A stretch of DNA of 64,000 nucleotides from Bacteroidales bacterium (GCA_004557565.1 SFGS01000004.1:69714-133713), one strand, 5' to 3'; shown: positions 8,527-16,882, counted from the stretch's first letter. Numbers and translations: made by a program. The notes: generated by a model from the letters alone, not told the origin.

Positions 8527-9828
8527 TTACATCACAATTTTTGAGGCCTTAGCACCTTTCTTCACGATGTAGATGCCGCCCTTTTGTGGGTTGGCAATGC
8601 GAATGCCTTGCAGATTGTAGTATTCTGCTTTAGCATTGTCGTCGGTCACCACAGTATCGATTGACGATGGGGTTTGGAACTGGATAATGGCAGCCACAGT
8701 GATTGCTTGTCCGTCGGCATCAGTCCACTCATAGCCAAACTCACTGGTGGCGTTCTTGCCAAACAGCGGCTTTTTGATGGTGATCACACCATTCTCCATT
8801 TTGTCGATCTTCGAGGCAAACGAAGAAGATGCCTTCAGGTCGGCTTTAGAAATGCCATCAGCCACATAAATGCCAGCATCGTTACCGATGTAGAAGTTGA
8901 TGGTTTCGTTGCTTTGCACAGCCTTGAATCCAGTGTATTGAGGTTGGATTACCACAATATCGGGGTCGGAAGCGTCGATACGCACATAAGCAGGTGTGTT
9001 GTCGAGGTTTTTCGACACCAATGGGCATCCAGTGGCAGAGTAGGGGTTCACCAAGCGGTAAAGTCCTGCTGTGGTGGTGCTTTCCTCTACATCCACGGTC
9101 CAAGTGTAGTCGTCGGTGTTCGATGAGAATCCCGGTGAAAGGAAACCATCGGTGAACGAGGCCTTGCCAGCCGATTTCCATTGCTCTGCCGGCTGCTCCG
9201 TTGGGAGGGTAATCACAGTGCTATACTCGCCCTGCCAGTTATAACCATAGGTGGCGCCCTTTGCAGCCTTGCCGAAACGTGGCGACACGATAGTAATCAC
9301 ACCATCTTTAAGCGTGGAGTTGTAATTGTATTGAATGATTTCCGACTCGCTGTAGCCTTCCTCCTCATTGAAATAGCAACCGGCATTGCCAATATAGAAT
9401 GGGTCGGAAAAATTGGCGCGTGTCTTGTCCACGTTCACAAAGCCCGACACTTGTGGCTCTACCCTTACAAATTCAGGCTTCGACGCATCGATAACGAGGT
9501 CGTGCGCCTCTTTGTTTTCGTTCTTGTCGAGAAATGGGAACGAAGATGAAGTCCAAGGGCTGGCGAGTTTATAGACATGGGCTGTTTCGGTGCTCTCGTA
9601 CACCTCCACGCTGAAGGCGTAGTCGGCAGGATTCAGTTCTTCACCTATGGAGGGAGCCAAGCCAGGCACCACCCAGCCATCAATCATAGTGCCTTTGCCA
9701 AGGTACTTCCATGTGGTTTCTGCACCGCTTTTTCGCGCTGCCACTTTGTTCATGCCTTGTGCGAAAGCCTGTGCCGAAAGGCAAAGACTGAGCCCCAAAG
9801 ACATTAAAATTGTAGTAAATTTCTGCAT
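8527..9828 (-). CDS. Secreted two-repeat protein with sorting-like C-terminal tail
   Basis: The 433-residue protein has a signal peptide (MQKFTTILMSLGLSLCLSAQ, cleavage likely after AFA-Q). The mature part contains two copies of a roughly 175-residue module. WKYLGKGTMIDGWVVPGL near residue 40 matches WKSAGKASFTDGFLSPGF near 220. FYIGNAG matches FYIGNDAG, and GVITIVSPRFGK matches GVITIKKPLFGK. The last 30 residues (YYNLQGIRIANPQKGGIYIV plus a basic end) resemble Bacteroidetes C-terminal sorting or anchoring tails. I do not recognise the module and cannot assign a function. It has an excellent own promoter (9857-9888) and a terminator hairpin just downstream. Confidence 0.75.
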   Translation of the reverse strand: MQKFTTILMSLGLSLCLSAQAFAQGMNKVAARKSGAETTWKYLGKGTMIDGWVVPGLAPSIGEELNPADYAFSVEVYESTETAHVYKLASPWTSSSFPFLDKNENKEAHDLVIDASKPEFVRVEPQVSGFVNVDKTRANFSDPFYIGNAGCYFNEEEGYSESEIIQYNYNSTLKDGVITIVSPRFGKAAKGATYGYNWQGEYSTVITLPTEQPAEQWKSAGKASFTDGFLSPGFSSNTDDYTWTVDVEESTTTAGLYRLVNPYSATGCPLVSKNLDNTPAYVRIDASDPDIVVIQPQYTGFKAVQSNETINFYIGNDAGIYVADGISKADLKASSSFASKIDKMENGVITIKKPLFGKNATSEFGYEWTDADGQAITVAAIIQFQTPSSIDTVVTDDNAKAEYYNLQGIRIANPQKGGIYIVKKGAKASKIVM

Positions 9829-9856
9829 TTGTGATAATTTTTAGAAAATTTGTCTG

Positions 9857-9888
9857 CAAAATTAATGCTTTTAACGGAATAGTGCAAA
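9857..9888 (-). promoter_or_regulatory. Promoter of the two-repeat secreted protein gene
   Basis: Minus strand TTTG (9885-9888), 20-base spacer, TAATTTTG (9857-9864), 28 bases before the start codon. Confidence 0.68.
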
Positions 9889-9995
9889 AAAGGTTTTCAC
9901 CTCCTTATTTTCTACCAGCCCTCAGTTCCACATTTGAAATTTCCCTCAACGCAAATTATAGTGGATTTCTTGCACATTTATCGGGAGATTTTCTC

Positions 9996-10003
9996 TATTT
10001 TTG
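9996..10003 (+). promoter_or_regulatory. Candidate -7 element of the macro-domain-like gene
   Basis: TATTTTTG lies 55 bases before the start at 10059. A TTG at 9970-9972 is 23 bases upstream, slightly beyond the usual spacing. Confidence 0.4.
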
Positions 10004-10058
10004 TGATAATGTTTTTTATGATTAAAAAGCCCGAAAAAATCTTCAAAAATAAATAATT

Positions 10059-10478
10059 ATGGGAAAGGCTGATGAAATTATCAATGGCGAGTTACGCGTG
10101 AGTCCACGGCACATCACCACGCTGGAACCTGGCGAAATTTTCGTGTTTGGCAGCAATGCGCAAGGTATGCACCTCGGCGGTGCCGCACGCACGGCGCACA
10201 TGAAATTCGGCGCAGTTTGGGGAAATGGCGAGGGATTGCAAGGGCAGTCATACGCCATACCCACGATGGAGGGCGAAGAAAGCACCAAGCGTGCCGTGGA
10301 GCGATTCGTGCAATTCGCACAAGAGCACCCCGAACTGAAATTCTTGGTCACTCCGATTGGTTGCGGCATAGCCGGCTACACGCCAAAGGAAATCGCGCCA
10401 ATGTTTGAGACCGCAGTCACGCTGAAAAACGTGTATCTCCCCAAGATTTTCTGGGAAGTGCTAATGGCTGAGAAATAG
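10059..10478 (+). CDS. Small macro-domain-like protein (A1S_2505-type)
   Basis: The 139-residue protein carries the pattern FVFGSNAQGMHLGGAARTA, then GAVWGNGEGLQGQSYAIPT, then TPIGCGIAGYTPKEIAPMF. This is the fold signature of a small macro-domain-like family often annotated as phage-associated A1S_2505-type proteins. Macro domains bind ADP-ribose or related nucleotides; whether this one removes or only binds ADP-ribose is unknown. No transferase or toxin gene is adjacent, and no phage genes surround it. It is a single-gene unit with a promoter-like element upstream and a large REP-like inverted repeat immediately downstream. Confidence 0.72.
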   Translation: MGKADEIINGELRVSPRHITTLEPGEIFVFGSNAQGMHLGGAARTAHMKFGAVWGNGEGLQGQSYAIPTMEGEESTKRAVERFVQFAQEHPELKFLVTPIGCGIAGYTPKEIAPMFETAVTLKNVYLPKIFWEVLMAEK

Positions 10479-10515
10479 GTGATGGTATACATGTTATCAC
10501 GAAAAAGATGTGACG

Positions 10516-10780
10516 AAATTCCGTTAGGAATTTGATGTGTGTAGGCAGGTATGCAGAAAAGATGTAATGGAGCGAAGCGAAATGGAATCTTTTCGAACCT
10601 TTAGCTCGCTCGAAACATCAAATTGCCTTTCGGTGGTGAAATCGCATCCCGCTGGGATGCATGTTTGTTATGTGACTTTGCAGGCATTTCGCTTCGGTTA
10701 TGCTCCATTTCGCTTCGCTCATTACGCATAACCTTCGCTGCATACCTGCCTACACACATCAAATCCCTACGGGATTTTTT
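10516..10780. repeat. REP-like inverted repeat cluster
   Basis: The outer arms contain a perfect 23-bp inverted repeat (GATGTGTGTAGGCAGGTATG plus CAG at 10534-10556, complement at 10738-10760). They are capped by small palindromes: AATTCCGTTAGGAATT on the left, AATCCCTACGGGATT with a T-run on the right, and GCATCCCGCTGGGATGC in the centre (10644-10660). Inner arms share GGAGCGAAGCGAAATGGA. There is no coding signal. The 10479-10965 gap otherwise holds only the promoter of the next gene. Confidence 0.8.
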
Positions 10781-10895
10781 CAATCATCACTAAATGAACA
10801 GATGGACAACTTGTATATCATTTCCGAGAAATAGCCAACCCGAATAAATTTTATTGCCGAAAATCTGCGATAAAACCGTGGCGACGGTAGGGAAT

Positions 10896-10926
10896 TTTGT
10901 ATTTATTTGTTTTTTGTCTATCTTTG
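10896..10926 (+). promoter_or_regulatory. Promoter of the YD-like exported protein gene
   Basis: TTTG (10896-10899), 19-base spacer, TATCTTTG (10919-10926): a full consensus match, 40 bases before the start at 10966. Confidence 0.7.
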
Positions 10927-10965
10927 TGAACAGCAACAATCTTAATAACCAATACTTAGAATGTT

Positions 10966-11613
10966 ATGAAAAAAAGAATCTACCTTATGAGCTGCATCGT
11001 GGCTATTTTCATGACCACCCAGTTCTCGGCGTGTGTTAAAGCGCAAAATCACAAAAGTGCGGAAAGCAAAACCGCTTCCAATGTGGAAACAAAAAAGCAA
11101 GATGACAATACAAATCGGGTGACCTACGACCTCGCTTTCGTGGAAGCGCATGGACCTGTGCACACCATTCAATACCTCGATGGCGACATCTATGTTTTCG
11201 ACAAGAGCGGCAACATCGTCACCTTCAATGGCTATGACCCATTCACCGCCGATGTGTATGGTCAGCCCGAAAAACTCTTGAATAAATTCAACCGCGACAG
11301 CGAAGGACGCATTTGCAAAGTTGTGGGTGCGATGTTTGACACCGACTACACGTGGGAAGGCAAGCGAATCGTGAAATATGTACGCGGCATTGAATCCGGT
11401 CTTAGAACAAGGGAATACCACTATGGAGCTAAGGGGCTCATTGAGTATGCCACTAACACAACGGAATATGAAACATACGAAGATGATGATCCTACCGAGG
11501 TGACTCGCGTAAAAGAAGTGTACGAATATAAGAAGTTTGACAATTACGGCAACTGGACCGAGCGCACCGTAAAAGGCGTGACCACCCACCGCGAAATCAC
11601 CTACTACAAATAA
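10966..11613 (+). CDS. Exported YD-repeat-like hypothetical protein
   Basis: The 215-residue protein starts with a signal sequence (MKKRIYLMSCIVAIFMTTQ). FSAC near residue 23 is a weak lipobox, so it may be a lipoprotein. The mature region contains short beta-hairpin phrases such as IYVFDKSGNIVTFNGYD, KFNRDSEGRICKV and YEYKKFDNYGNWTERTV. These resemble YD/RHS-type repeats common in small Bacteroidetes exported proteins. No enzymatic motif is visible and the function is unknown. It has its own strong promoter and converges on the phosphoesterase gene with 7 bases between the stops. Confidence 0.65.
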   Translation: MKKRIYLMSCIVAIFMTTQFSACVKAQNHKSAESKTASNVETKKQDDNTNRVTYDLAFVEAHGPVHTIQYLDGDIYVFDKSGNIVTFNGYDPFTADVYGQPEKLLNKFNRDSEGRICKVVGAMFDTDYTWEGKRIVKYVRGIESGLRTREYHYGAKGLIEYATNTTEYETYEDDDPTEVTRVKEVYEYKKFDNYGNWTERTVKGVTTHREITYYK

Positions 11614-11620
11614 CGCCAAA

Positions 11621-12889
11621 TCAGCGTTTTTTGGAGGGCACTTGCAGGTGGTCGATAGCGGTGCCGTGGCGGTCGTAAAGAGTGAGGGTGAGGGCTTTCG
11701 GGGTGGCATTGAGGTGAATGGCACCCATGGTGTTCACGCCCTCGGTCCATATTTTCTTGATGATGTCGCGGTTGAGCGTCCATTCGCGCGCAGCCTGTCC
11801 ACGGTCGTTGTCGCTCGATGGTGTTTGCACACACACGGTGCCTTTTTCATCGGCGGCGAGTTTGCCATCGTAGAGCGCACCGGAGCGCACATAAATGTGA
11901 TTATTGCCTGCGAGAGCCAAATCCACGCCGAATTCATCGAACAATTTGCCCCATCTGGCGTATTGCGAGGTCTTGCCGTCGTTGCCAAAAAACCATTGGT
12001 AATGCTCGCACACAATCACGTAGCGCGCCTTTTTGCGTTGCTTCCGCATCACTTGGCAAAACCAGTCTTGAGCGGCAGCAAGCCCCTCGTCGGTGCGCAT
12101 CGACTCGCTGTTGAGCATCACAAACAGTGCATCGCCATAGCGGAAATAATAGCACACGCCCTCCTCGCCAGCATAGCCGTTGCGAGGATAGTGGTTGGCA
12201 TTGCGGAAAAAGTCGTTGGTGCACTTGGCGTATTTTCGGCTCATGTTGTCGTGGTTTCCGTTCACGCCAGCCCACATATATTTGCGGAAGATGGGTTCAT
12301 CGTACATCGACTTCCAAAACGAGTAACTGCCGCCCCACGCAATCACATCGCCGAGGTGCAACACCCAGTCGAGCGACGCGTCTTTGCGGCAAATGGTGTC
12401 GATCATCGTCATTGCCGAGCGCAGGCGTGAGGGCACTGGCGGATAGTGGTGGAAGTCGGAAATCACACACGCGCTCCAGCACTTGGCACCTGCCGTGCGA
12501 AAGCGATAGATGGGTGTGCGCTGGTCGCCAGCCACCACACGGTACATGTATTCGGTGTCGGGCTTGAGTTTTTTAAGCGTGGTGCCGCATTTGTTGAATC
12601 GCCAACGCTCATACACATCTTCGTTGAGCGCGGTTTTGCTCCACAGGCTGTCGAAAGTGGTGCAAAGGTGCATATCCACATCGGTGGCACGGCGGGCATT
12701 TCGCCATAATTTGTCGGTGGATTCGGTAAAAATCACGTGCGACTGCGGCGCGTCGGCATCGGTTGCCCAACTCACATTCATCGCCACCGAAGCATCTTCG
12801 GCAGGACAGGTCACCACACTGAAAACTCGCTGAGCATGGGCGGCAACTGCGGCAAACGCCAGCATCAGCAGCAAAAATATTCGGTTCAT
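11621..12889 (-). CDS. Purple-acid-phosphatase-like metallophosphoesterase
   Basis: The start is MNRIFLLLMLAFAAVAAHA at 12889, a clean signal peptide, rather than an ATG 40 codons upstream that precedes the promoter. An N-terminal Fn3-like domain (about residues 22-130) precedes a calcineurin-type phosphoesterase domain. Its metal motifs in order are CVISDFHHY (DxH), LHLGDVIAWGG (GD), GVNGNHDN (GNHD), VCEHYQWF and GNNHIYVR. The last motif is GHxH in most family members; here the first histidine position is Asn, which may alter metal binding. It is predicted to act outside the cytoplasm on a phosphomonoester or diester; the substrate is unknown. Confidence 0.85.
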   Translation of the reverse strand: MNRIFLLLMLAFAAVAAHAQRVFSVVTCPAEDASVAMNVSWATDADAPQSHVIFTESTDKLWRNARRATDVDMHLCTTFDSLWSKTALNEDVYERWRFNKCGTTLKKLKPDTEYMYRVVAGDQRTPIYRFRTAGAKCWSACVISDFHHYPPVPSRLRSAMTMIDTICRKDASLDWVLHLGDVIAWGGSYSFWKSMYDEPIFRKYMWAGVNGNHDNMSRKYAKCTNDFFRNANHYPRNGYAGEEGVCYYFRYGDALFVMLNSESMRTDEGLAAAQDWFCQVMRKQRKKARYVIVCEHYQWFFGNDGKTSQYARWGKLFDEFGVDLALAGNNHIYVRSGALYDGKLAADEKGTVCVQTPSSDNDRGQAAREWTLNRDIIKKIWTEGVNTMGAIHLNATPKALTLTLYDRHGTAIDHLQVPSKKR

Positions 12890-12919
12890 ACGCAAATACA
12901 GTAAAATTTTTATAGAACC

Positions 12920-12951
12920 CAAAGTTAGTAAAAATCTGAAACTACTGCAAA
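12920..12951 (-). promoter_or_regulatory. Promoter of the metallophosphoesterase gene
   Basis: Minus strand TTTG (12948-12951), 20-base spacer, TAACTTTG (12920-12927), 30 bases before the chosen start. Confidence 0.7.
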
Positions 12952-13039
12952 TGAATTGATTTTTAGGAAGATTTGGCAAAGATTTTTCAATCAGCAGTGG
13001 AATTTTCAATTATCACGATGGCTTTTAACAAAAATGTAT

Positions 13040-13047
13040 TAACTTTG
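13040..13047 (+). promoter_or_regulatory. Candidate -7 element of the AraC-type regulator gene
   Basis: TAACTTTG lies 79 bases before the start at 13127. No convincing upstream TTTG. Confidence 0.4.
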
Positions 13048-13126
13048 TGTTTCAACGGAAAAATCGATATTTTTTATACAATTATTTACAGTCGCCACGG
13101 CGACATACAATCAGGAAAACGACATT

Positions 13127-14272
13127 ATGCATTTATCTCCCAGCATAGGACACGACTTGGTCACTGGCACACGCTTCATGGGCGCATTCACCATGTTTGC
13201 CCTCTCCATTCTGCTTGCGTTTGTCAACCGAGGAAAAACGCAACTCAAAGTATATAATCAGGCGCGCTGGCTGATTTTCACTGGCTGCCTATTGCTGTGC
13301 ATTTTCAATTTGGTGCAGTTTTTAGGCAATTTCCGTGAGCAGAGCATCACGCTGTCGTGGGCTGTCACCACCATGTTTTTAGTGGCAATCATCCCCCCTA
13401 TCTTCTTGGGCAACCTGTTTCTGCTTCGCGCCGGCCACGACATGAAGCCGCACATTTGGCGGTCGGTGATATTCGTGGCGTTCTGCTATGGGCTGTTTTT
13501 CTATGGATTGACCAACGATTTGCTCATCGACGATGTGGAGCCACACACCACCGTCACGTTCTACATAGCCCTTGCCCTGTTTGCTAAAATCACGCAAATG
13601 GCTATCGTGCTGCACCGTGGATTGAAGAAAACGAGGTCAAGCCTCACCGACGGAGAACTACAGCAGCGACACGTGGCACTGCGCTACACTTCGCACGCCA
13701 TGAACGCCCTGCTCGTGGTGACCGTGTTTGCACCATGGGCTGGACTCACTTCATCTACCCTACTCTACACCATCACCAAACTCACTTTGCTTATGACGCT
13801 GTCGTGGCTGGTGTGCGAATTTTGCCTCTACGGCTACAACATGGCGGAAACAATTGAGGTGAACGATGAAATACGCGAGGCGCAACTGATGGAGGGGGAA
13901 CGCCCCAGCACCGACATTTCGGAACACGCCTCCCGAAAAATCGAGGCATGGGTGGATGCGCGTCACTACACCGACCCCATCCTCACCATCGGCACGGCAC
14001 AGAAGCAAATGGGCGTGTCGGCATCAACCCTCAACGCCTACCTCAGCAGCAACACCGATGCCACCAATTTCAGAAAGTGGCTGCCATACCTGCGCATCGA
14101 GGAAGCAAAAAGGCAAATGACACAGCATCCCGAACTCACCCTTCAAGCCATTGCCGAGGCGAGTGGATATGCCAACCACCCCAATTTCACAAGGGCTTTC
14201 AAAACGAAAGAGGGAAATTCACCCACAGAATGGATAACAAATCACAAAAACAATAAAAGCAACACACATTAG
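13127..14272 (+). CDS. Membrane-bound AraC-family transcriptional regulator
   Basis: The 381-residue protein has about six or seven hydrophobic segments between residues 15 and 245 and a soluble C-terminal part. Residues about 275-375 form an AraC-type double helix-turn-helix: MGVSASTLNAYLSS is the first recognition region, and LTLQAIAEASGYANHPNFTR followed by FKTKEGNSPTEW matches the conserved second HTH and its tail. The architecture suggests that a membrane sensor passes a signal directly to DNA binding. It is transcribed alone and ends in a T-run hairpin at 14298-14337. The target genes and ligand are not evident. Confidence 0.85.
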   Translation: MHLSPSIGHDLVTGTRFMGAFTMFALSILLAFVNRGKTQLKVYNQARWLIFTGCLLLCIFNLVQFLGNFREQSITLSWAVTTMFLVAIIPPIFLGNLFLLRAGHDMKPHIWRSVIFVAFCYGLFFYGLTNDLLIDDVEPHTTVTFYIALALFAKITQMAIVLHRGLKKTRSSLTDGELQQRHVALRYTSHAMNALLVVTVFAPWAGLTSSTLLYTITKLTLLMTLSWLVCEFCLYGYNMAETIEVNDEIREAQLMEGERPSTDISEHASRKIEAWVDARHYTDPILTIGTAQKQMGVSASTLNAYLSSNTDATNFRKWLPYLRIEEAKRQMTQHPELTLQAIAEASGYANHPNFTRAFKTKEGNSPTEWITNHKNNKSNTH

Positions 14273-14297
14273 TTGATTGTTAGATAGTTAACCTTGG

Positions 14298-14337
14298 TGC
14301 TTGTCATGAATTTCGATTTTATGACAAGCATTTTTTT
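14298..14337 (+). terminator. Terminator of the AraC-type regulator gene
   Basis: Stem TGCTTGTCAT (14298-14307) with ATGACAAGCA (14321-14330), 13-base loop, then seven T residues. Two degenerate extra copies of the right arm (ATGACAA...AGCATT) follow up to about 14378. Confidence 0.75.
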
Positions 14338-14392
14338 GTTTCATGACAAAAACACAAGCATTAATGACAAAAGCATTATATCTGAAAAGGTT

Positions 14393-14524
14393 TATTTTTG
14401 CAATGTGAATTTCACAAGACACCCACGCCGGCAAATTCACCAAAACCTGCCTAAAAACAGACTAAACCTTTCCTTAATATATGATGCGGAGCACTCTGTA
14501 ATTTTAACGGAATTACAGAGTGCT
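14393..14524 (+). other. Orphan promoter-like element followed by a hairpin
   Basis: TATTTTTG at 14393-14400 matches a -7 element. A perfect 14-bp stem (AGCACTCTGTAATT at 14490-14503 and its complement at 14511-14524, 7-base loop) follows, with no credible ORF between. It could mark a short non-coding transcript of about 120 bases, but nothing else supports one. The gap 14273-14855 otherwise contains the regulator's terminator, the third 93-bp repeat and the minus-strand terminator. Confidence 0.25.
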
Positions 14525-14609
14525 CTCCGTTTATCCCCCCACCTCTCCCCCATTCCCTCACATCGATGCTATTGCAGATCAGTGGAAAATTCCCCAAACG
14601 ATTTTGCAT

Positions 14610-14702
14610 GGTAGGGACGCGATACTTCGCGTCCGCGACAAATGGTTGATATTCAATATGGTAGCACAATTATGGGCGGACGTGAAGTATCACGTCCCTA
14701 CC
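14610..14702 (+). repeat. 93-bp palindromic-ended intergenic repeat, copy 3
   Basis: Starts GGTAGGGACGCGATACTTCG and ends GTATCACGTCCCTACC, with GTTGATATTCAATATGG inside. The first 27 bases match copy 2 exactly and the last 27 match copy 1 exactly. Confidence 0.88.
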
Positions 14703-14800
14703 GGGTTTGGTTTTTCGCCGAAGGCGAGCGGTATTTATCCACTGAACCGCTATAGCATCGATGTAAATAGTGAGGATGAGCGGCGGTGGGGGCACAAAAA

Positions 14801-14828
14801 AGCCCTTGGCTTCCGGAAGCCAAGGGCT
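14801..14828 (-). terminator. Terminator of the Fn3 secreted protein gene
   Basis: A perfect 28-base palindrome (AGCCCTTGGCTTCCGGAAGC and on) is followed on the minus strand by six T residues. It lies 27 bases past the stop of the minus-strand gene. Confidence 0.85.
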
Positions 14829-14855
14829 GAGACTTATGATAGTGATTGAATCGGT

Positions 14856-16637
14856 TTATTTCATCACTTTTGCAGAAGAAGTGGTGCCATCGGTGTAGGT
14901 GGTAACCACGATGCTTACGCCATCGGCTGGTTGTGCGAGGGCACGGCCAGAGAGGTCGAAGTAGCGAACGCTCTTCACAGTCTTAGCGGCAGTCACATCG
15001 TTAACCGAAGTTGGTTCGGTGAATGTAACCTTCACTTTGTCTGAATCCTTGCTGTAAAGTTTGTCGATTTCACCGCCCACCACAGTGGTAACGTAAGCTG
15101 CCACGGTGTAGCAGTAGCTGATACCATCGGTGAATGGGAGTTCGAATGCCTTAGAAAGAGTGTTTTCGGCATCAAATTCGCCTACGAGGCTCATGATTTC
15201 TTCGCCAGCCTTCTTTTCTTGTGAAATTTCGATGCTGTCGATCCACACGCGAGAAGTAGTGCTTGGGTAGGTAAATTCCACATAGGTGTTTTCATTACCC
15301 TTGGTGAAGTTCAAAGTATAGTCGTTCAAACCTTCCAAAAGGGTCACTTGCTGAGTTTCCACCACGTTTTCGCCGTTGTAAACATTCACAGTCACTACGC
15401 CACCAGCCACATACACGCCGCTTTGGGTGCCGCCCATGCGCACCTTAACCACGAACTTGCCACCGTTGCTTGCGAGGTTCTTAACAGGTGAAAGGAGTGA
15501 AGCAGGTGAGGTTTCAGAGAATGGAGCCAAACCGAGCAGACCTTGAGCGTAGAGGTGTGCGTTGGCATACCAGCCGCTTTCGTTGGTGTACTTGTCGAGG
15601 TATTCGTTCAAACTTGGATAGACAGGTGCAGTCACTGTGCCTTCCTTGAAAGCAGAGAAGTCTTCAGAAGCCACAACCATATTCTTGTCTTCCTTCAAAG
15701 TGAGCACCTTTGAAACGGTCACGAGGTAGCCTTCTGCCTGGTCAACAGCGTTCCAGTTGGCGGTGAAGCCAGCGGCAGTCACGTTGCTTGCAGAGAGAGC
15801 TTCAGGAGCAGCGAGGCTTGAAATCACCTTCACCACTTCAATCTCGTTGGAGTTTTCAGAGGTAGCTGTGCCGTTGGTGGCGCGAACCACGAAGAAGTAG
15901 CGCTTAGCGGCATCGAGGCCAGTCACCTTATAAGAAGAAGTGAATGCGCCAGACACAAACTCGTTTTGGAGCGCATAAACAGGTGCGCCATTTGCGTCCT
16001 TGGTATATACGTCGAGGTAGTAGCCAGTTGAGCCAGAAATGTAGTCCCACTTAGCGGTAAACGAAGTGCCATCGGCTTGAGTTGGTTGCTTAGCCACAGG
16101 TGCTGGGTAGAAGTCAGCGCTCTGTTCCACCTTCAAGTTGTCGATGAGCAGGCCGTTCAATGCCATAGATGCGGTAATCTTCAAATAAGTGGTGCTTGAA
16201 GTGCTTGCGCCGCTCACCACATAACTCACGTCGTGCCATTTGTTGTCGAACACGAAATCGGTCACCTTGGTGCCGTAGTTCACAGCGATAGCGAACATGG
16301 CGCCGCTCTCGTCGTAAGAGCGAACACGCATCGAGATTTTGATAACGCCCTTGTTGGCCTTCATATCGTAGCGCGCAGTCTGCAAGTTGCCGCCGTCGCC
16401 AATTTTCAGCATACCGCCGGCCTCATACACATAACGTCCGCTCCAGCCTATGAGGGTGGTACCCAACTTGTTGGTCAAGCCGCTTGAGATGTCGGTGGTA
16501 GCGGGCTCTGCCTCGCTGCCCTCGGTGAATGCAACAAATGATTCGTCGAGCACAGTGGTCACCTCTGACTGTGCCATCGCGCTCTGACCCATCACCAGCA
16601 TAACTGCTGCAAACACAAAATGAAATACTTTCTTCAT
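14856..16637 (-). CDS. Secreted fibronectin-III protein with sorting-like tail
   Basis: This 593-residue exported protein has a signal peptide (MKKVFHFVFAAVMLVMGQSA, cleavage near AMA-Q). Two jelly-roll-like segments share DESFVAFTEG (about residue 30) and SEDFSAFKEG (about 325). Two Fn3 modules lie between them, marked by TSFTAKWDYISGSTGYYLDV and GFTANWNAVDQAEGYLVTV. The tail contains VRYFDLSGRALAQPADG and ends VVTTYTDGTTSSAKVMK. This tail closely resembles that of the frameshifted protein at 41795-42903, suggesting a shared export or anchoring route (type IX-like is possible). No catalytic motif is visible; an adhesion or carbohydrate-binding role is only a guess. Confidence 0.78.
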   Translation of the reverse strand: MKKVFHFVFAAVMLVMGQSAMAQSEVTTVLDESFVAFTEGSEAEPATTDISSGLTNKLGTTLIGWSGRYVYEAGGMLKIGDGGNLQTARYDMKANKGVIKISMRVRSYDESGAMFAIAVNYGTKVTDFVFDNKWHDVSYVVSGASTSSTTYLKITASMALNGLLIDNLKVEQSADFYPAPVAKQPTQADGTSFTAKWDYISGSTGYYLDVYTKDANGAPVYALQNEFVSGAFTSSYKVTGLDAAKRYFFVVRATNGTATSENSNEIEVVKVISSLAAPEALSASNVTAAGFTANWNAVDQAEGYLVTVSKVLTLKEDKNMVVASEDFSAFKEGTVTAPVYPSLNEYLDKYTNESGWYANAHLYAQGLLGLAPFSETSPASLLSPVKNLASNGGKFVVKVRMGGTQSGVYVAGGVVTVNVYNGENVVETQQVTLLEGLNDYTLNFTKGNENTYVEFTYPSTTSRVWIDSIEISQEKKAGEEIMSLVGEFDAENTLSKAFELPFTDGISYCYTVAAYVTTVVGGEIDKLYSKDSDKVKVTFTEPTSVNDVTAAKTVKSVRYFDLSGRALAQPADGVSIVVTTYTDGTTSSAKVMK

Positions 16638-16789
16638 TTTCGTAGATAGTAAATTTAAAATGTGATTATATAATAAAAATTTGTGTTCCTTTATTCAAAA
16701 GTGCATTCACTTGAAGTTTGGAAATTACCTTAATAAATAAAAATCCTTAAGCAAAAGGAAATATATCAAATCTCCTAAAACGACAACGC

Positions 16790-16882
16790 CATAGCGTAGG
16801 GAAATGCCTTCGGCATGTTTCCAAAGCATTGTCACATTGCTGATTGCGCCGAAACATGCCAAAGGCATGTCCCTACGTTATG
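16790..16882. repeat. Palindromic-ended repeat related to the 93-bp family
   Basis: Arms CATAGCGTAGGGAAATGCCT (left) and the complement of CATAACGTAGGGACATGCCT (right) extend about 31 bp and flank a 31-bp centre. The GTAGGGA arm ends and the total length of 93 bp recall the other family, but the inner arm sequence (TGCCTTCGGCATGTTT) differs. Confidence 0.75.

Noticed and set aside
14294..14614. 106-codon ORF after the AraC-type gene
   Set aside because: It covers a terminator, repeated arms and a hairpin, with no coding character or conserved motif.
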